From contig NZ_JASAOI010000004.1 in assembly GCF_029953285.1 (NCBI RefSeq), forward strand, positions 62,001 to 126,000: a stretch of DNA of 64,000 bases, in the 5' to 3' direction. Shown here in pieces: positions 18,253 through 26,470 of the stretch; position 1 is the first letter of the stretch, and every line of letters begins with the position of its first letter. The notes beneath the pieces are model-generated. The model was not told the origin of the DNA, did not search any database, and was given only the letters and a program-made list of their open reading frames with translations. The DNA is from Yinghuangia seranimata (lineage in GTDB: Bacteria; Actinomycetota; Actinomycetes; Streptomycetales; Streptomycetaceae). The translations under genes and the position numbers were made by a program.

Positions 18253-18469
18253 GGCCGCCGGACGACGCGACGCATCGCACGGCTGACGAGGCCGGGTGCC
18301 CGGGGTCATGCGGCAATTGCGTGCCCGTCGTCCGACGGCAGCAGGTCAAGGAGTGCGCGCAGCGGAGCCGGCAGGTACGAACTGCTCTGCCACATCAGCG
18401 CCTTGGCACAGGGGATGCGCGGTGCGATCAGCCGTCCCTGGTCCAGGGAGCAGCTCCCGCGGGAATACT

Positions 18470-19024
18470 GTGAGCACGCGGGTCCATACGAGGGGATGTG
18501 GGCAGGCATTGAATGCTACGGACGGCGCCCGGGATGCCGACGGGACTCGGGTCCGGCAGTTACTCGACGTTGTTCGCGACGTCGCGGCGGAGGTCGCGCC
18601 GCACGAACTGCCGCTGCTCAGCGGCCTGCAGGGTTTCGGTCACGCGGAGATCGGCCGCAGACTCACCCACCGCGGGCGGCGTGACGACCCGCTCGGCTTC
18701 GGACTGGGCGAAGCCGTGGTCCTGGTGAGTCCCATCGTCTGGCTGGTGGTGCAGCAGGTCGCCGACCGCATCGCCGAGTCGGCGGTGGACGGCGTCCGGT
18801 CGCGCGGTTCCGCGGTGTGGCGCCGGTGGCGACGCCGCCCCGAGCCTGCGCCGGGGCTGCCCGAGTTCAGCGCCGAGGCGCTGCGGGAGGTGCGGGCCGG
18901 TGTTGTCGAGAAGGCCACTCAGGCCGGCATGGCGGAGGCACCCGCGCAGCAACTCGCGGACAGCGTCGTCGACCATCTCGTCAGGGGCACTGCGGATGAG
19001 GCCGAGGACGAGAGCGAGGCGTGA
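18470..19024 (+). CDS. Conserved small protein coupled to the M48 peptidase
   Basis: This 184-residue protein of unknown function has a basic Arg/Trp-rich middle (SRGSAVWRRWRRRP) and one moderately hydrophobic stretch (GLGEAVVLVSPIVWLVVQQV) at about residues 82-101. A C-terminal helical segment rich in Ala/Glu (EALREVRAGVVEKATQAGM) follows. The GTG at 18470 is chosen because upstream codons are low-complexity. The stop overlaps the next start (GTGA), so it is translated together with the M48 metallopeptidase and is probably its partner or regulator. I do not recognise a family. Confidence 0.65.
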   Translation: MSTRVHTRGCGQALNATDGARDADGTRVRQLLDVVRDVAAEVAPHELPLLSGLQGFGHAEIGRRLTHRGRRDDPLGFGLGEAVVLVSPIVWLVVQQVADRIAESAVDGVRSRGSAVWRRWRRRPEPAPGLPEFSAEALREVRAGVVEKATQAGMAEAPAQQLADSVVDHLVRGTADEAEDESEA

Positions 19025-22000
19025 CCCCGGCTGACCAGCCGTTGGCGGCCACACCGTCGAACGCCGCTTCGGCCGCGCCGAAGAAGCCGGCGCTCGACGA
19101 GCTGATCCTTTTCCCCGGCACCATGCAGCGCTTCATCTTGCTGCTGGTGCTCTTCCTCGCGGTGAGCAGCGGCGCGGCCCACGACGTCATCGAACACCTC
19201 CCGGTGGCCTGGGGCGGGCGCTACGGCGCGGTGCTGCTGCCGTACCTTGCCACGTGCGCGCTGGCGGTTGCGGCTCTCAAGCTCTACCGGGAACTCCCGG
19301 GCTGGAAGGTCCGGCGTGCGCGCCTGGTCCCGGTATCGGACATCGCCGACGGCGGCCGACTGCGCGCGGAGCTCGACCGCCTGTCGGATCGGGCCCGGCT
19401 CGAGACGGAGCCGACATGGGTCTACGCCCCCGGGGCGCCGTCCGCAAGCGCCGTCGTGTTCGGTACGCACCGGCATCCGATCGTGTGCCTGAACGCGGGC
19501 CTCATCGCGTACGCGACACTGCGGCCCGCCCGGTTCCGGGCGGTGGTCCTGCACGAGTTGGCGCACATCCACAACCAGGACGTCGGCGTGACCTACGCGA
19601 CCGTGGCCATGTGGCGGGTCCTGGTCGCCGCCGTCCTCATACCCAAGGCCGCTTTCGTCCTCATCCGCGGGCTCACCGGCGTGGCGGGCGTCCTGGACCC
19701 CCGCGGGTTTGTCCAGGACGTGCTGATCGTGGCGCTGGTCTATCTGACCCGTGCGGACATCCTCCGCACGCGTGAGATCTACGCCGACCGCACGGCCGTC
19801 CATCTCTGGCACGTCGACCCCACCGACCTGATCCCCGCCGCCCGGCAACCGCGTCCGGACGGGTCCTCGTTCACGCGGCTCCGCGCCTCGGCGGTGGAAG
19901 CCTGGCGCACGCATCCGTCCTGGGGGCTGCGCGGCCGGGCGCTGGCCGGCTCCGACATGCTGTTCGTCCAGCGGGCGTTCCCGCTCTTCCTCACCGGGGT
20001 GGCCGCCGATGTCGCAGCGAGTCGGCTGACGTCTCCGTTCAGCTCGGTGGGAGAGTGGCCGGCGTCCGCGCGGGATGCGGAGTTCTGGCAGTTCGGCTCA
20101 CCCTGGGCGTGGCTCGGCATGGGCCAGTACCTGCTGGTCGCGGGCCTGGCCGCGGGGATCGGCGGGGTCGTGCTGTGGCGTGCCGTACTGCGCGCGGTGC
20201 TCACAGGCCGCCGTACACCCACAGGCTGGTCGGCGGGCTTGTGGCTGGGCGCCGGACTGGCCCTGGGCGAGCTTTCGAACAGCAGCCGCAGCGAGGGGCA
20301 GTCGGTGCCCGCCCACCCCGAAGTCCTCTTGGTCCTCGTCGCGGTGGTCGCACTGCTGATGAGCTGGACCGCGCAGTATGCGGACTTGCGCATCAGAACC
20401 TATCGCGGGACGCACCTCAGAACCGCCATGACGGTCGGAGTGCTCGTCCCCGGAGTCGTGCTGGCGTTCGTGATGCTGTGGTGGGTCAAGGAAGGGTGGA
20501 TCACCGGCTGGCACTCCTCCGTCAGCGAGGCACTGACCGCAGCCGAACTTCCCGTGTCCGACGCTTCCTTGCCGCTCCGAACCGCGGCGACCCTGACCGC
20601 GTTGCCCGGCAGCGACATGAGCTTCTCGGGGCTGTGGTGGACTGTTCCGCTGCTCTGGCTCGTCCCTCTCCAACTGTGGCTCGCACGGCTGCCGCGCGCA
20701 CCGTCGAAGCGAGGCGGGCTCCGCCGAGGCCGCCGCACCGGGCGGCGGGTGCGCCGCAACGCCCGCCGCGAGGCCCGCAGCCCGGGGTGGAGCGACCACC
20801 CGCCGAGAATTCCCTCGGGCAAGGCTTCCACCATGCACAAGGCGGCCACGGCGACGCTGCGTGCCCTCCGGGAGCTCTGGACGTGCCTGACAGCCCTGCT
20901 GGGCTTCGGCGCGCTCCTCCTCGGGGCGATGTTCTTCGGCTTCTTCCTCATATACGGCGGCCTTCTGGGCAATTACGCGCTAGGCCTGTCGCTGTGGCTC
21001 GCCTTCATGATCGTGCGTCGGCGGCTCGACGAGGGCGACAAGGGCTACTGGCTGGAGCGGGCCCGGCCAGGCGCGGCGCCACCACCTGCTCCAAGCATCC
21101 AGGAGCTGCGCCGTTTCGTCCGCGTCGGCGTTGTCGGCGGACTGGTCGGCTGCGCCGGGCTTCTCGCCGAGCCGCTCGTGACGCGTTCCGCGCACGGGGA
21201 GACCACCTGGCAGGTTCAGAGCATCGAGAGTCTCGTCTGGACCATCGTGGTCACCGTCGCCGTCATGCTCGCCGTGGCGGTCGTGGCCGGCTGCGCCGCT
21301 CAAGGCGGCTATCCCGTCCTCACCGCTCTGATCGCATCTGGTGTCGCCTGCGTGATCAGTCTGACCGGACAAGGCGTCAGGGGATCCCTGGACGGGTGTT
21401 TGGGGCCGCTGAACAACCTGGCTCCGACGTGTGACTGGCAGCCGGAACGCTACGCCCCCCTGGTCGAGCACGCGCTCGGCTACGCGATGACCTTGGGGCT
21501 CCTCGCCGCAGCCGCGGCAGCGGCACTGTCGCACGCCGCGGCAACCGTGTTCCGACCACGCAGACGGGCGGTCGTGTCGGCGGGCGCCACCGCAGCGGCA
21601 GGACAACTGGCCGGGCCCCGCCCGGCCATGGGCTTCGTCAACACGATCGCTGTGGCTCTCATCGTCGGCTCCACCAGCTTCCAGACACTGGTCCAGGAAT
21701 CACCGCTGCCCAGGAACGACCTGCTCATCGCCTACCAGATCCCCCCGACCGGTCCGCTCCCGAACGGGGTCTCACCGCTTGCCGACTGGATGCGCCATGT
21801 CGGCGACACGATGGCCCGGTACGCCGCGGCCATCCGGATGGCCGCGGATGCCTTCGACGCCTACCGCGCGGCCCCGCAGGACGCGGACGTCGCCACCCTC
21901 GCCAAAGGGTTCGAGCCCGCTTGCGCCGAACTCACCGACATCGTGGAGAACGCCGATCAGGACGGCAGGGTGATCAGCCCGTCCCTTCCCAAGGACCTCA

Positions 22001-22173
22001 GGCAGGCGTGGACTCGCTATTTGGCCGAGGTCAAGAACGTCCGGGAACGCTGCCTGGCGGCCCGGGACGCAACCACCGGGACCGAACTCGTCAGCGCGGT
22101 CGAGGGACTTGTCGCCGCCGGCAAGAACCAGATGCCGGCCGCCAAGGAACTTGCCGCCCTCATCGGGTCGTGA
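19021..22173 (+). CDS. Large M48 family membrane metallopeptidase
   Basis: This 1050-residue membrane protein has a zinc metallopeptidase domain with HELAH at about 178-182 and a candidate third ligand Glu in TREIYADR near 253. Membrane helices flank it at about 36-53, 68-86 and 198-240. Unlike HtpX/Ste24 (about 300-400 residues), a long multi-helix region follows (roughly 360-900) with a Pro/Arg-rich linker near 560-600. The soluble C-terminal domain of about 150 residues (DWMRHVGDTMARYAAAIRMAADAF onward) is mostly helical. The GTG at 19021 overlaps the upstream small gene by four bases. Cleavage of membrane or envelope proteins is the family role; what the C-terminal domain does is unknown. 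Confidence 0.8.
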   Translation: MTPADQPLAATPSNAASAAPKKPALDELILFPGTMQRFILLLVLFLAVSSGAAHDVIEHLPVAWGGRYGAVLLPYLATCALAVAALKLYRELPGWKVRRARLVPVSDIADGGRLRAELDRLSDRARLETEPTWVYAPGAPSASAVVFGTHRHPIVCLNAGLIAYATLRPARFRAVVLHELAHIHNQDVGVTYATVAMWRVLVAAVLIPKAAFVLIRGLTGVAGVLDPRGFVQDVLIVALVYLTRADILRTREIYADRTAVHLWHVDPTDLIPAARQPRPDGSSFTRLRASAVEAWRTHPSWGLRGRALAGSDMLFVQRAFPLFLTGVAADVAASRLTSPFSSVGEWPASARDAEFWQFGSPWAWLGMGQYLLVAGLAAGIGGVVLWRAVLRAVLTGRRTPTGWSAGLWLGAGLALGELSNSSRSEGQSVPAHPEVLLVLVAVVALLMSWTAQYADLRIRTYRGTHLRTAMTVGVLVPGVVLAFVMLWWVKEGWITGWHSSVSEALTAAELPVSDASLPLRTAATLTALPGSDMSFSGLWWTVPLLWLVPLQLWLARLPRAPSKRGGLRRGRRTGRRVRRNARREARSPGWSDHPPRIPSGKASTMHKAATATLRALRELWTCLTALLGFGALLLGAMFFGFFLIYGGLLGNYALGLSLWLAFMIVRRRLDEGDKGYWLERARPGAAPPPAPSIQELRRFVRVGVVGGLVGCAGLLAEPLVTRSAHGETTWQVQSIESLVWTIVVTVAVMLAVAVVAGCAAQGGYPVLTALIASGVACVISLTGQGVRGSLDGCLGPLNNLAPTCDWQPERYAPLVEHALGYAMTLGLLAAAAAAALSHAAATVFRPRRRAVVSAGATAAAGQLAGPRPAMGFVNTIAVALIVGSTSFQTLVQESPLPRNDLLIAYQIPPTGPLPNGVSPLADWMRHVGDTMARYAAAIRMAADAFDAYRAAPQDADVATLAKGFEPACAELTDIVENADQDGRVISPSLPKDLRQAWTRYLAEVKNVRERCLAARDATTGTELVSAVEGLVAAGKNQMPAAKELAALIGS

Positions 22174-22407
22174 ACCCGTGAATGAGCAGACCCGGGGAGA
22201 ACGCGATCGCGCTTTCGCGGGTTTGAAGCAGCCGGCCACGTTCTTTGCGGCCTCCTTCGCCGCGTACGCCCGAAAGCCCACGACGGACGGCTGAGCGCCC
22301 CCGCGCACGCGTCACGACGACTGGCCGGTGGCTATCGGCTGCGTGAGCCTGGAAGTGGGGCGGGATCCGTGGGCATCAGACACATCCGAATTTGGGCGGT
22401 GAACTCC

Positions 22408-22704
22408 ATGCCCGTGTACATCACACTCCTGAACTGGACCGAACAAGGCATCCGCGCCTACAAGGACTCCCCGGCCAGAGCCCAGGCGTTTGCCGGCGCC
22501 CTGACCAAGGCCGGCGGGTCGCTGGTCGACGTGTACTGGACGGTAGGCCCGTACGACCTCGTCTGCATCGTCGAGGCGTCCGACGACGAGTCACTCGTCG
22601 CCGCGCTCCTCGAGGTCGGCGCACTGGGCAACGTGCGGTCCACGACCATGAGGGCCTTCGCCACCGACGACATGGAGCGCATCATCGCGAAGAACGCCGG
22701 CTGA
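22408..22704 (+). CDS. GYD domain protein
   Basis: This 98-residue protein belongs to the GYD family, with MPVYITLLNWTEQGIRAYKDSPARA at the start and the central VYWTVGPYDLVCIVEASDD that gives the family its name. The fold is a small ferredoxin-like (dimeric alpha-beta barrel) domain, and no enzymatic activity is established. The ATG at 22408 fits the family N-terminus. An in-frame GTG at 22369 would add 13 residues. It lies 45 bases before the CobW-type GTPase gene and could share a transcript with it. Confidence 0.85.
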   Translation: MPVYITLLNWTEQGIRAYKDSPARAQAFAGALTKAGGSLVDVYWTVGPYDLVCIVEASDDESLVAALLEVGALGNVRSTTMRAFATDDMERIIAKNAG

Positions 22705-22749
22705 CCGACGGGTAGCGTGGGTGGCCGTTCGTCGACCCGAGAGGCAGCC

Positions 22750-23859
22750 GTGGCCAAGCGCATCCCCGTCGTTCTTGTGGCAGGCTTCCTCGGCGCCGGG
22801 AAGACGACGCTGCTCAACCACCTGCTCCGGTCCGCCGAAGGCATCAAGATCGCCGTTGTCGTCAACGACTTCGGCAGCGTCAACATCGACGCGATGCTCG
22901 TGTCCGCACAGGTCGACTCGATGGTGTCGCTCGGTAACGGCTGCCTGTGCTGTGTCCTGGACACGTCCGATCTCGACGGCATGTTCACCCGCCTGGCCCG
23001 TACACGTCCCGATGTGATCGTCGTCGAGGCGAGCGGGGTCGCCGAGCCGGGGGAGCTGGTGCAGATGGTGCTGGCCAGCCGCAATCAGCGCATCCGGTAC
23101 GCGGGGCTGCTCATGGTCGTCGACGGCGCGCACTTCGCCGAGACCCGGGACAAACACCCCGAGGTGGCCAGGCACCTCCGCTATGCCGACCTGATCGTCG
23201 CCAACAAGGACGACCTGCTCGACGCCCCCTCCCGCGAGGCGCTCGCCGCCGCGCTCACCGAGGCCGCCCCCGGTGTTCCGGTCCTCGCGACCCGCCGCGG
23301 CCGCATCGACCCGTCCTTGCTGTTCGACCCGCCGGCCACCGGTCCTGCCGTGCCGCGAGCCCGACAGCTGTCCTTCGACGACCTCCTGCACCACCACGAC
23401 GACCACGACGCGCACCTGCACGCCGCTTACGACACCGTTCACCTCGAATGCGCCGACCCCGTCGACCCTCGCCTGTTCGCGGACTTCGTCGGTCAGCGTG
23501 TGGACTCCCTCTTCCGCATGAAGGGCTTCGTCCACTTCGCGCTCCCGGGCCGCCCCGACCGCTACACCCTGCAACTCGTCGGCCGGCACGTCGCCTACAC
23601 CCGCTCCGGCTGGCCTCGCGGCCGGCCCCCCGCCACCTCCCTCGTCGCCATCGGCACCCGCCTCGACGCCGGAGCCCTCCACACGGCCCTCGCCGCCTGC
23701 ATCCGCCCGGCCGCGCACGGCCCCGTCGCCGACCCCGACATCGCCATGGCCCCCATCCACCGCCACCTCGAAAACCGCCTCCGGGAGGCCCGCCCGGACC
23801 CGGCCCCCGAGCCGACGGCCGAGCCCGACGCCGAGTGGGCGGACCTCCCCGACCGCTGA
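22750..23859 (+). CDS. CobW/COG0523 family metallochaperone GTPase
   Basis: This 369-residue G3E GTPase has Walker A GFLGAGKT at about 12-19 and the metal-binding GNGCLCC motif (CxCC) near 61-67. Walker B/switch elements (VIVVEASGVAEP) and the base-specificity motif NKDD follow. A His/Asp-rich stretch (LLHHHDDHDAHLHAAYD) near 210-228 suggests extra metal binding. It ends with a CobW C-terminal domain (MKGFVHFAL ... LVGRHVAYTR). These proteins deliver zinc, cobalt or iron to client enzymes. The GTG at 22750 is preceded by GAGAGG. No zinc-uptake gene is adjacent, so the metal is not assigned. Confidence 0.88.
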   Translation: MAKRIPVVLVAGFLGAGKTTLLNHLLRSAEGIKIAVVVNDFGSVNIDAMLVSAQVDSMVSLGNGCLCCVLDTSDLDGMFTRLARTRPDVIVVEASGVAEPGELVQMVLASRNQRIRYAGLLMVVDGAHFAETRDKHPEVARHLRYADLIVANKDDLLDAPSREALAAALTEAAPGVPVLATRRGRIDPSLLFDPPATGPAVPRARQLSFDDLLHHHDDHDAHLHAAYDTVHLECADPVDPRLFADFVGQRVDSLFRMKGFVHFALPGRPDRYTLQLVGRHVAYTRSGWPRGRPPATSLVAIGTRLDAGALHTALAACIRPAAHGPVADPDIAMAPIHRHLENRLREARPDPAPEPTAEPDAEWADLPDR

Positions 23860-24211
23860 CACGAGACGGCCTGCGGCGAATCGCACGTGCATCGACAGCA
23901 CGCGATGGCCGGCCGAACGGCAGGTGGCAACCGGGCGGTTTTCTCGCCGCTGAGAGGTTCTGGAGCGGCTACTGGGTCACGGGGCCTGTGACGGTCTGAC
24001 GGCTGCGGTTGGTGGTGGGGGGCGCCTACCCGTCGTGTCCTGCGCCGTCCTCCACAGGGCCGCCGGCGTCCCCTCGATCGAAACTGGTCCGCCCCCGGCC
24101 GCCACACGGCGTGCCTGGCCAATTAGTCTTCGTGCGTCATCTTGATGCCTGAGCAGGCTCCGCATCTGTCGAACGGTCGCGGAGCCCAGTTGTGCCTGTG
24201 AGGAACCTGTC
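23860..24211. other. Intergenic region with a leader hairpin
   Basis: I see no gene here. Near the right end GCTCCGC (24157-24163) and GCGGAGC (24179-24185) form a 7-bp stem with a 15-base loop, 27 bases ahead of the next start codon. It could be a 5'-leader element of the membrane protein gene. Confidence 0.4.
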
Positions 24212-26044
24212 ATGAGCGAGCCGCACGGGGGCGTCGGCCGGAATTACTTCGCTCGACTGCGCCGCCTGCCATGGGGTCCAGGCCCGGGTTGGTCGGCGTT
24301 CGGGCGCGAGGGCGGCCGCGTCGTGCCGGCGGTCGCCGGCGCGGTCTCCGGCGAACGGCGCGGTGGTCGCCTGAGCTGGGCGGCCGGCGCGCGTCACGGC
24401 GGGGACTCCGAGCCCGCGAAGTCGTCCGGCGGCTCCCCGCCGCGGTGGCGGATATGTCATATAGCGGTGGCGCTCGCACTACCGCTGTACGTGGGATGGG
24501 GCCTCCTGCTGGCCACCGGTGGCGGTGATCTCGCGGCTCAGTACTCCTGGGCGGAGTTCGCCGTGCGGCATCCGGGGACGCCGTACGGCCTGTTCTGGTA
24601 CGGCGGGGTCGACGTCGGCAGCTACAGCGTCCTCTCGCCGCCGCTGATGGCGTTGGCCGGGGTCCGCACGCTCGCCGCCCTCAGTGGGTTGACCTCGACC
24701 TGGCTGTTGGCCGCGCTGCTGGTGCGCACCACCCGGAAGGTGCCGACGTGGCCGGCGCTGATAGGGGCGCTGGCGCTGTGGGCCAACGTCGTCTCGGGCC
24801 GCGCCACGTTCGCTCTCGGTGTCGCGAGCGCGCTGGGCACCTTGCTGGTCCTCGTGGGGCGGCACACACCTGTGTGGCGGCTCGTCGTGGGGGGCGTGGG
24901 GACGGGGCTGACCGTGCTGTTCAGCCCCGTGGCCGGTTTGTTCCTTCTCGTGGCGGGCGCGGGGTACCTGCTCGACCGGCAGTGGGCGAGAGGCCTGGCC
25001 CTGACCGTGCCGACGGGTGTGGTCGGTGGGCTGGTGGCCGCGCTGTTCCCGTCCCACGGCCAACAGCCCATGGGCGCCGAGCGGATCATCTTGCCGGTCC
25101 TGACCGGCCTCGTGGTGGCGTTGACGGCACCGCGCGACTGGCGCGTGCTGCGGGCCGGCGGCGCGGTCTACGCCGTCGGTGTGGTGCTGACCTGGCTGAT
25201 TCCTTCGCCGGTGGGCACCAATGTCGAGCGCCTGGGCGCGCTGCTCGGCGCGCCCGTGCTGCTGGCGATCTGGTACGAGCGGAGACGGCGAGCCCCGCAG
25301 CCCGCGACGAGGTCTTTGCTCCGATTCGCTGGTGACCCGTCCTTCGGCACGCGCTTCTGTGCCGCGGGGCTGGCGATGTGCGTGATCTGGACGACGGTGG
25401 TGACCGCCCGAGATGCACTGAATCACACGGAGGTGCCTGGCTGGTCGCGGCACACCGCCGGGGTCATCGCCGAGTTGGACCGGCTGGGCGCGTATCGCGG
25501 CCGTGTCGAAGTGGTCCCCACCGGCTCGCACCGCGAGGCCCCGGTGTTCGCCCAGTACTTCCAGGCGGTGCGCGGCTGGAACCGCCAACTCGACATGGAG
25601 CGCGGCCGGTTGTTCTACTCCGACGAGCTCGACGAGGCGAGCTATCGGGCGTGGCTGAACGATTGGGCGGTCGGCTACGTCGTCCTGCCGCACGCCCCAC
25701 CGGACGGCTACGCCGAGACCGAGGCCGCGTTGATACGGTCCGGCCGCCTGAGCTCCTGGCTGAACCCGGTCTGGAGCGACACCTATTGGACCGTCTTCCG
25801 CGTCCAGGACGCCGTGCCGCTGGCCACCGCCCCCGCCGAGGTGCTCCGTGCCGGCGACGCCGACATCGTGCTTGAGATGCCCAGCCCGGGAACCGTCACC
25901 GTGCGTGCCGCCTACTCGCACTGGCTGTACGCCGACGGCGCCTGCCTGCGCGCGAGCGGCCCCTGGATACAACTGACCGCCTCGCGCCCCGGGACGTACC
26001 GCATCACCTCCAGCTACTTCCCCCCGGACGGCTGCCGAACATGA
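24212..26044 (+). CDS. Polytopic membrane protein of unknown function
   Basis: This is a 610-residue protein. About 80 hydrophilic residues precede some 10 hydrophobic segments (from about residue 87 to 400), followed by a soluble extracytoplasmic C-terminal part of about 200 residues ending in SSYFPPDGCRT. The loop after the first helix reads SWAEFAVRHPGTPYGLFWYGGVDVGSYSVLSPPLMALAGVR, resembling GT-C-type or PMT-like membrane proteins of streptomycetes, but I do not see a clear catalytic Asp pair. The ATG at 24212 has GAGGAA upstream. The next short frame starts at its stop codon. It lies just outside the lanthipeptide locus and is transcribed toward it. Confidence 0.7.
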   Translation: MSEPHGGVGRNYFARLRRLPWGPGPGWSAFGREGGRVVPAVAGAVSGERRGGRLSWAAGARHGGDSEPAKSSGGSPPRWRICHIAVALALPLYVGWGLLLATGGGDLAAQYSWAEFAVRHPGTPYGLFWYGGVDVGSYSVLSPPLMALAGVRTLAALSGLTSTWLLAALLVRTTRKVPTWPALIGALALWANVVSGRATFALGVASALGTLLVLVGRHTPVWRLVVGGVGTGLTVLFSPVAGLFLLVAGAGYLLDRQWARGLALTVPTGVVGGLVAALFPSHGQQPMGAERIILPVLTGLVVALTAPRDWRVLRAGGAVYAVGVVLTWLIPSPVGTNVERLGALLGAPVLLAIWYERRRRAPQPATRSLLRFAGDPSFGTRFCAAGLAMCVIWTTVVTARDALNHTEVPGWSRHTAGVIAELDRLGAYRGRVEVVPTGSHREAPVFAQYFQAVRGWNRQLDMERGRLFYSDELDEASYRAWLNDWAVGYVVLPHAPPDGYAETEAALIRSGRLSSWLNPVWSDTYWTVFRVQDAVPLATAPAEVLRAGDADIVLEMPSPGTVTVRAAYSHWLYADGACLRASGPWIQLTASRPGTYRITSSYFPPDGCRT

Positions 26045-26078
26045 GGTCCGCGGCCGGGAGGCACCAGGCCGTGGCCGC

Positions 26079-26396
26079 GTGGACGGTGGCCACGAGCTCG
26101 TCGACCCCGGGCTGACGAGTTATGCGGGCACCGCGCCGACCGCCAAGCCGAAGCCGGGTGCCGGTGGGGGCACCACGGCACCCGGATTCACGACGGTCCA
26201 CGGGGTGTGCGTCAGGTCTGCGGCCAGCCCCGCCCTCGTCGTGAGCAAGGAGCTGTCGGCCGATCCCGCGGGGGTCAAGAACTACGCGGCGGATCTCAAG
26301 CTGGCGCCGGCCACGGCCGCCGCGCCGCAGCAACTCCGGGTGCAGACCAGCCTGGCGGTCAAGCTGATCCAGCCGTGGGGGCTGCCGCAGAGGTGA
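26079..26396 (+). CDS. Possible short hypothetical protein
   Basis: This 105-residue frame is rich in Ala, Pro and Lys (APTAKPKPGAGGG near residue 19). It ends in a hydrophilic segment (KNYAADLKLAPATAAAPQQLRVQ). No domain is recognised and there is no good ribosome binding site before the GTG at 26079. An ATG at 26041 overlapping the upstream stop begins a different frame that closes after 24 codons. The piece may be a genuine small gene or the decayed tail of a lost one. Confidence 0.3.
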   Translation: MDGGHELVDPGLTSYAGTAPTAKPKPGAGGGTTAPGFTTVHGVCVRSAASPALVVSKELSADPAGVKNYAADLKLAPATAAAPQQLRVQTSLAVKLIQPWGLPQR

Positions 26397-26423
26397 ACCG
26401 CGGCTGCGCGATGACGACTGAAG

Positions 26424-26451
26424 GCCGTTCTCTCCGTCGGGAGAGGGCGGC
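26424..26451. terminator. Terminator at the 3' end of the lanthipeptide locus
   Basis: A 12-bp stem (26424-26435 with 26440-26451, two G-T pairs) and a GTCG loop are followed by TTTCC on the plus strand. It separates the plus-strand unit from the minus-strand ABC exporter ending at 26471. Confidence 0.7.
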
Positions 26452-26470
26452 TTTCCGGCGCTTCCGGGCG

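Noticed and set aside
22180-22294. 38-codon frame starting seven bases after the M48 peptidase stop
   Set aside because: No good ribosome binding site, no hydrophobic or recognisable segment, and no sign beyond position. It may be chance.
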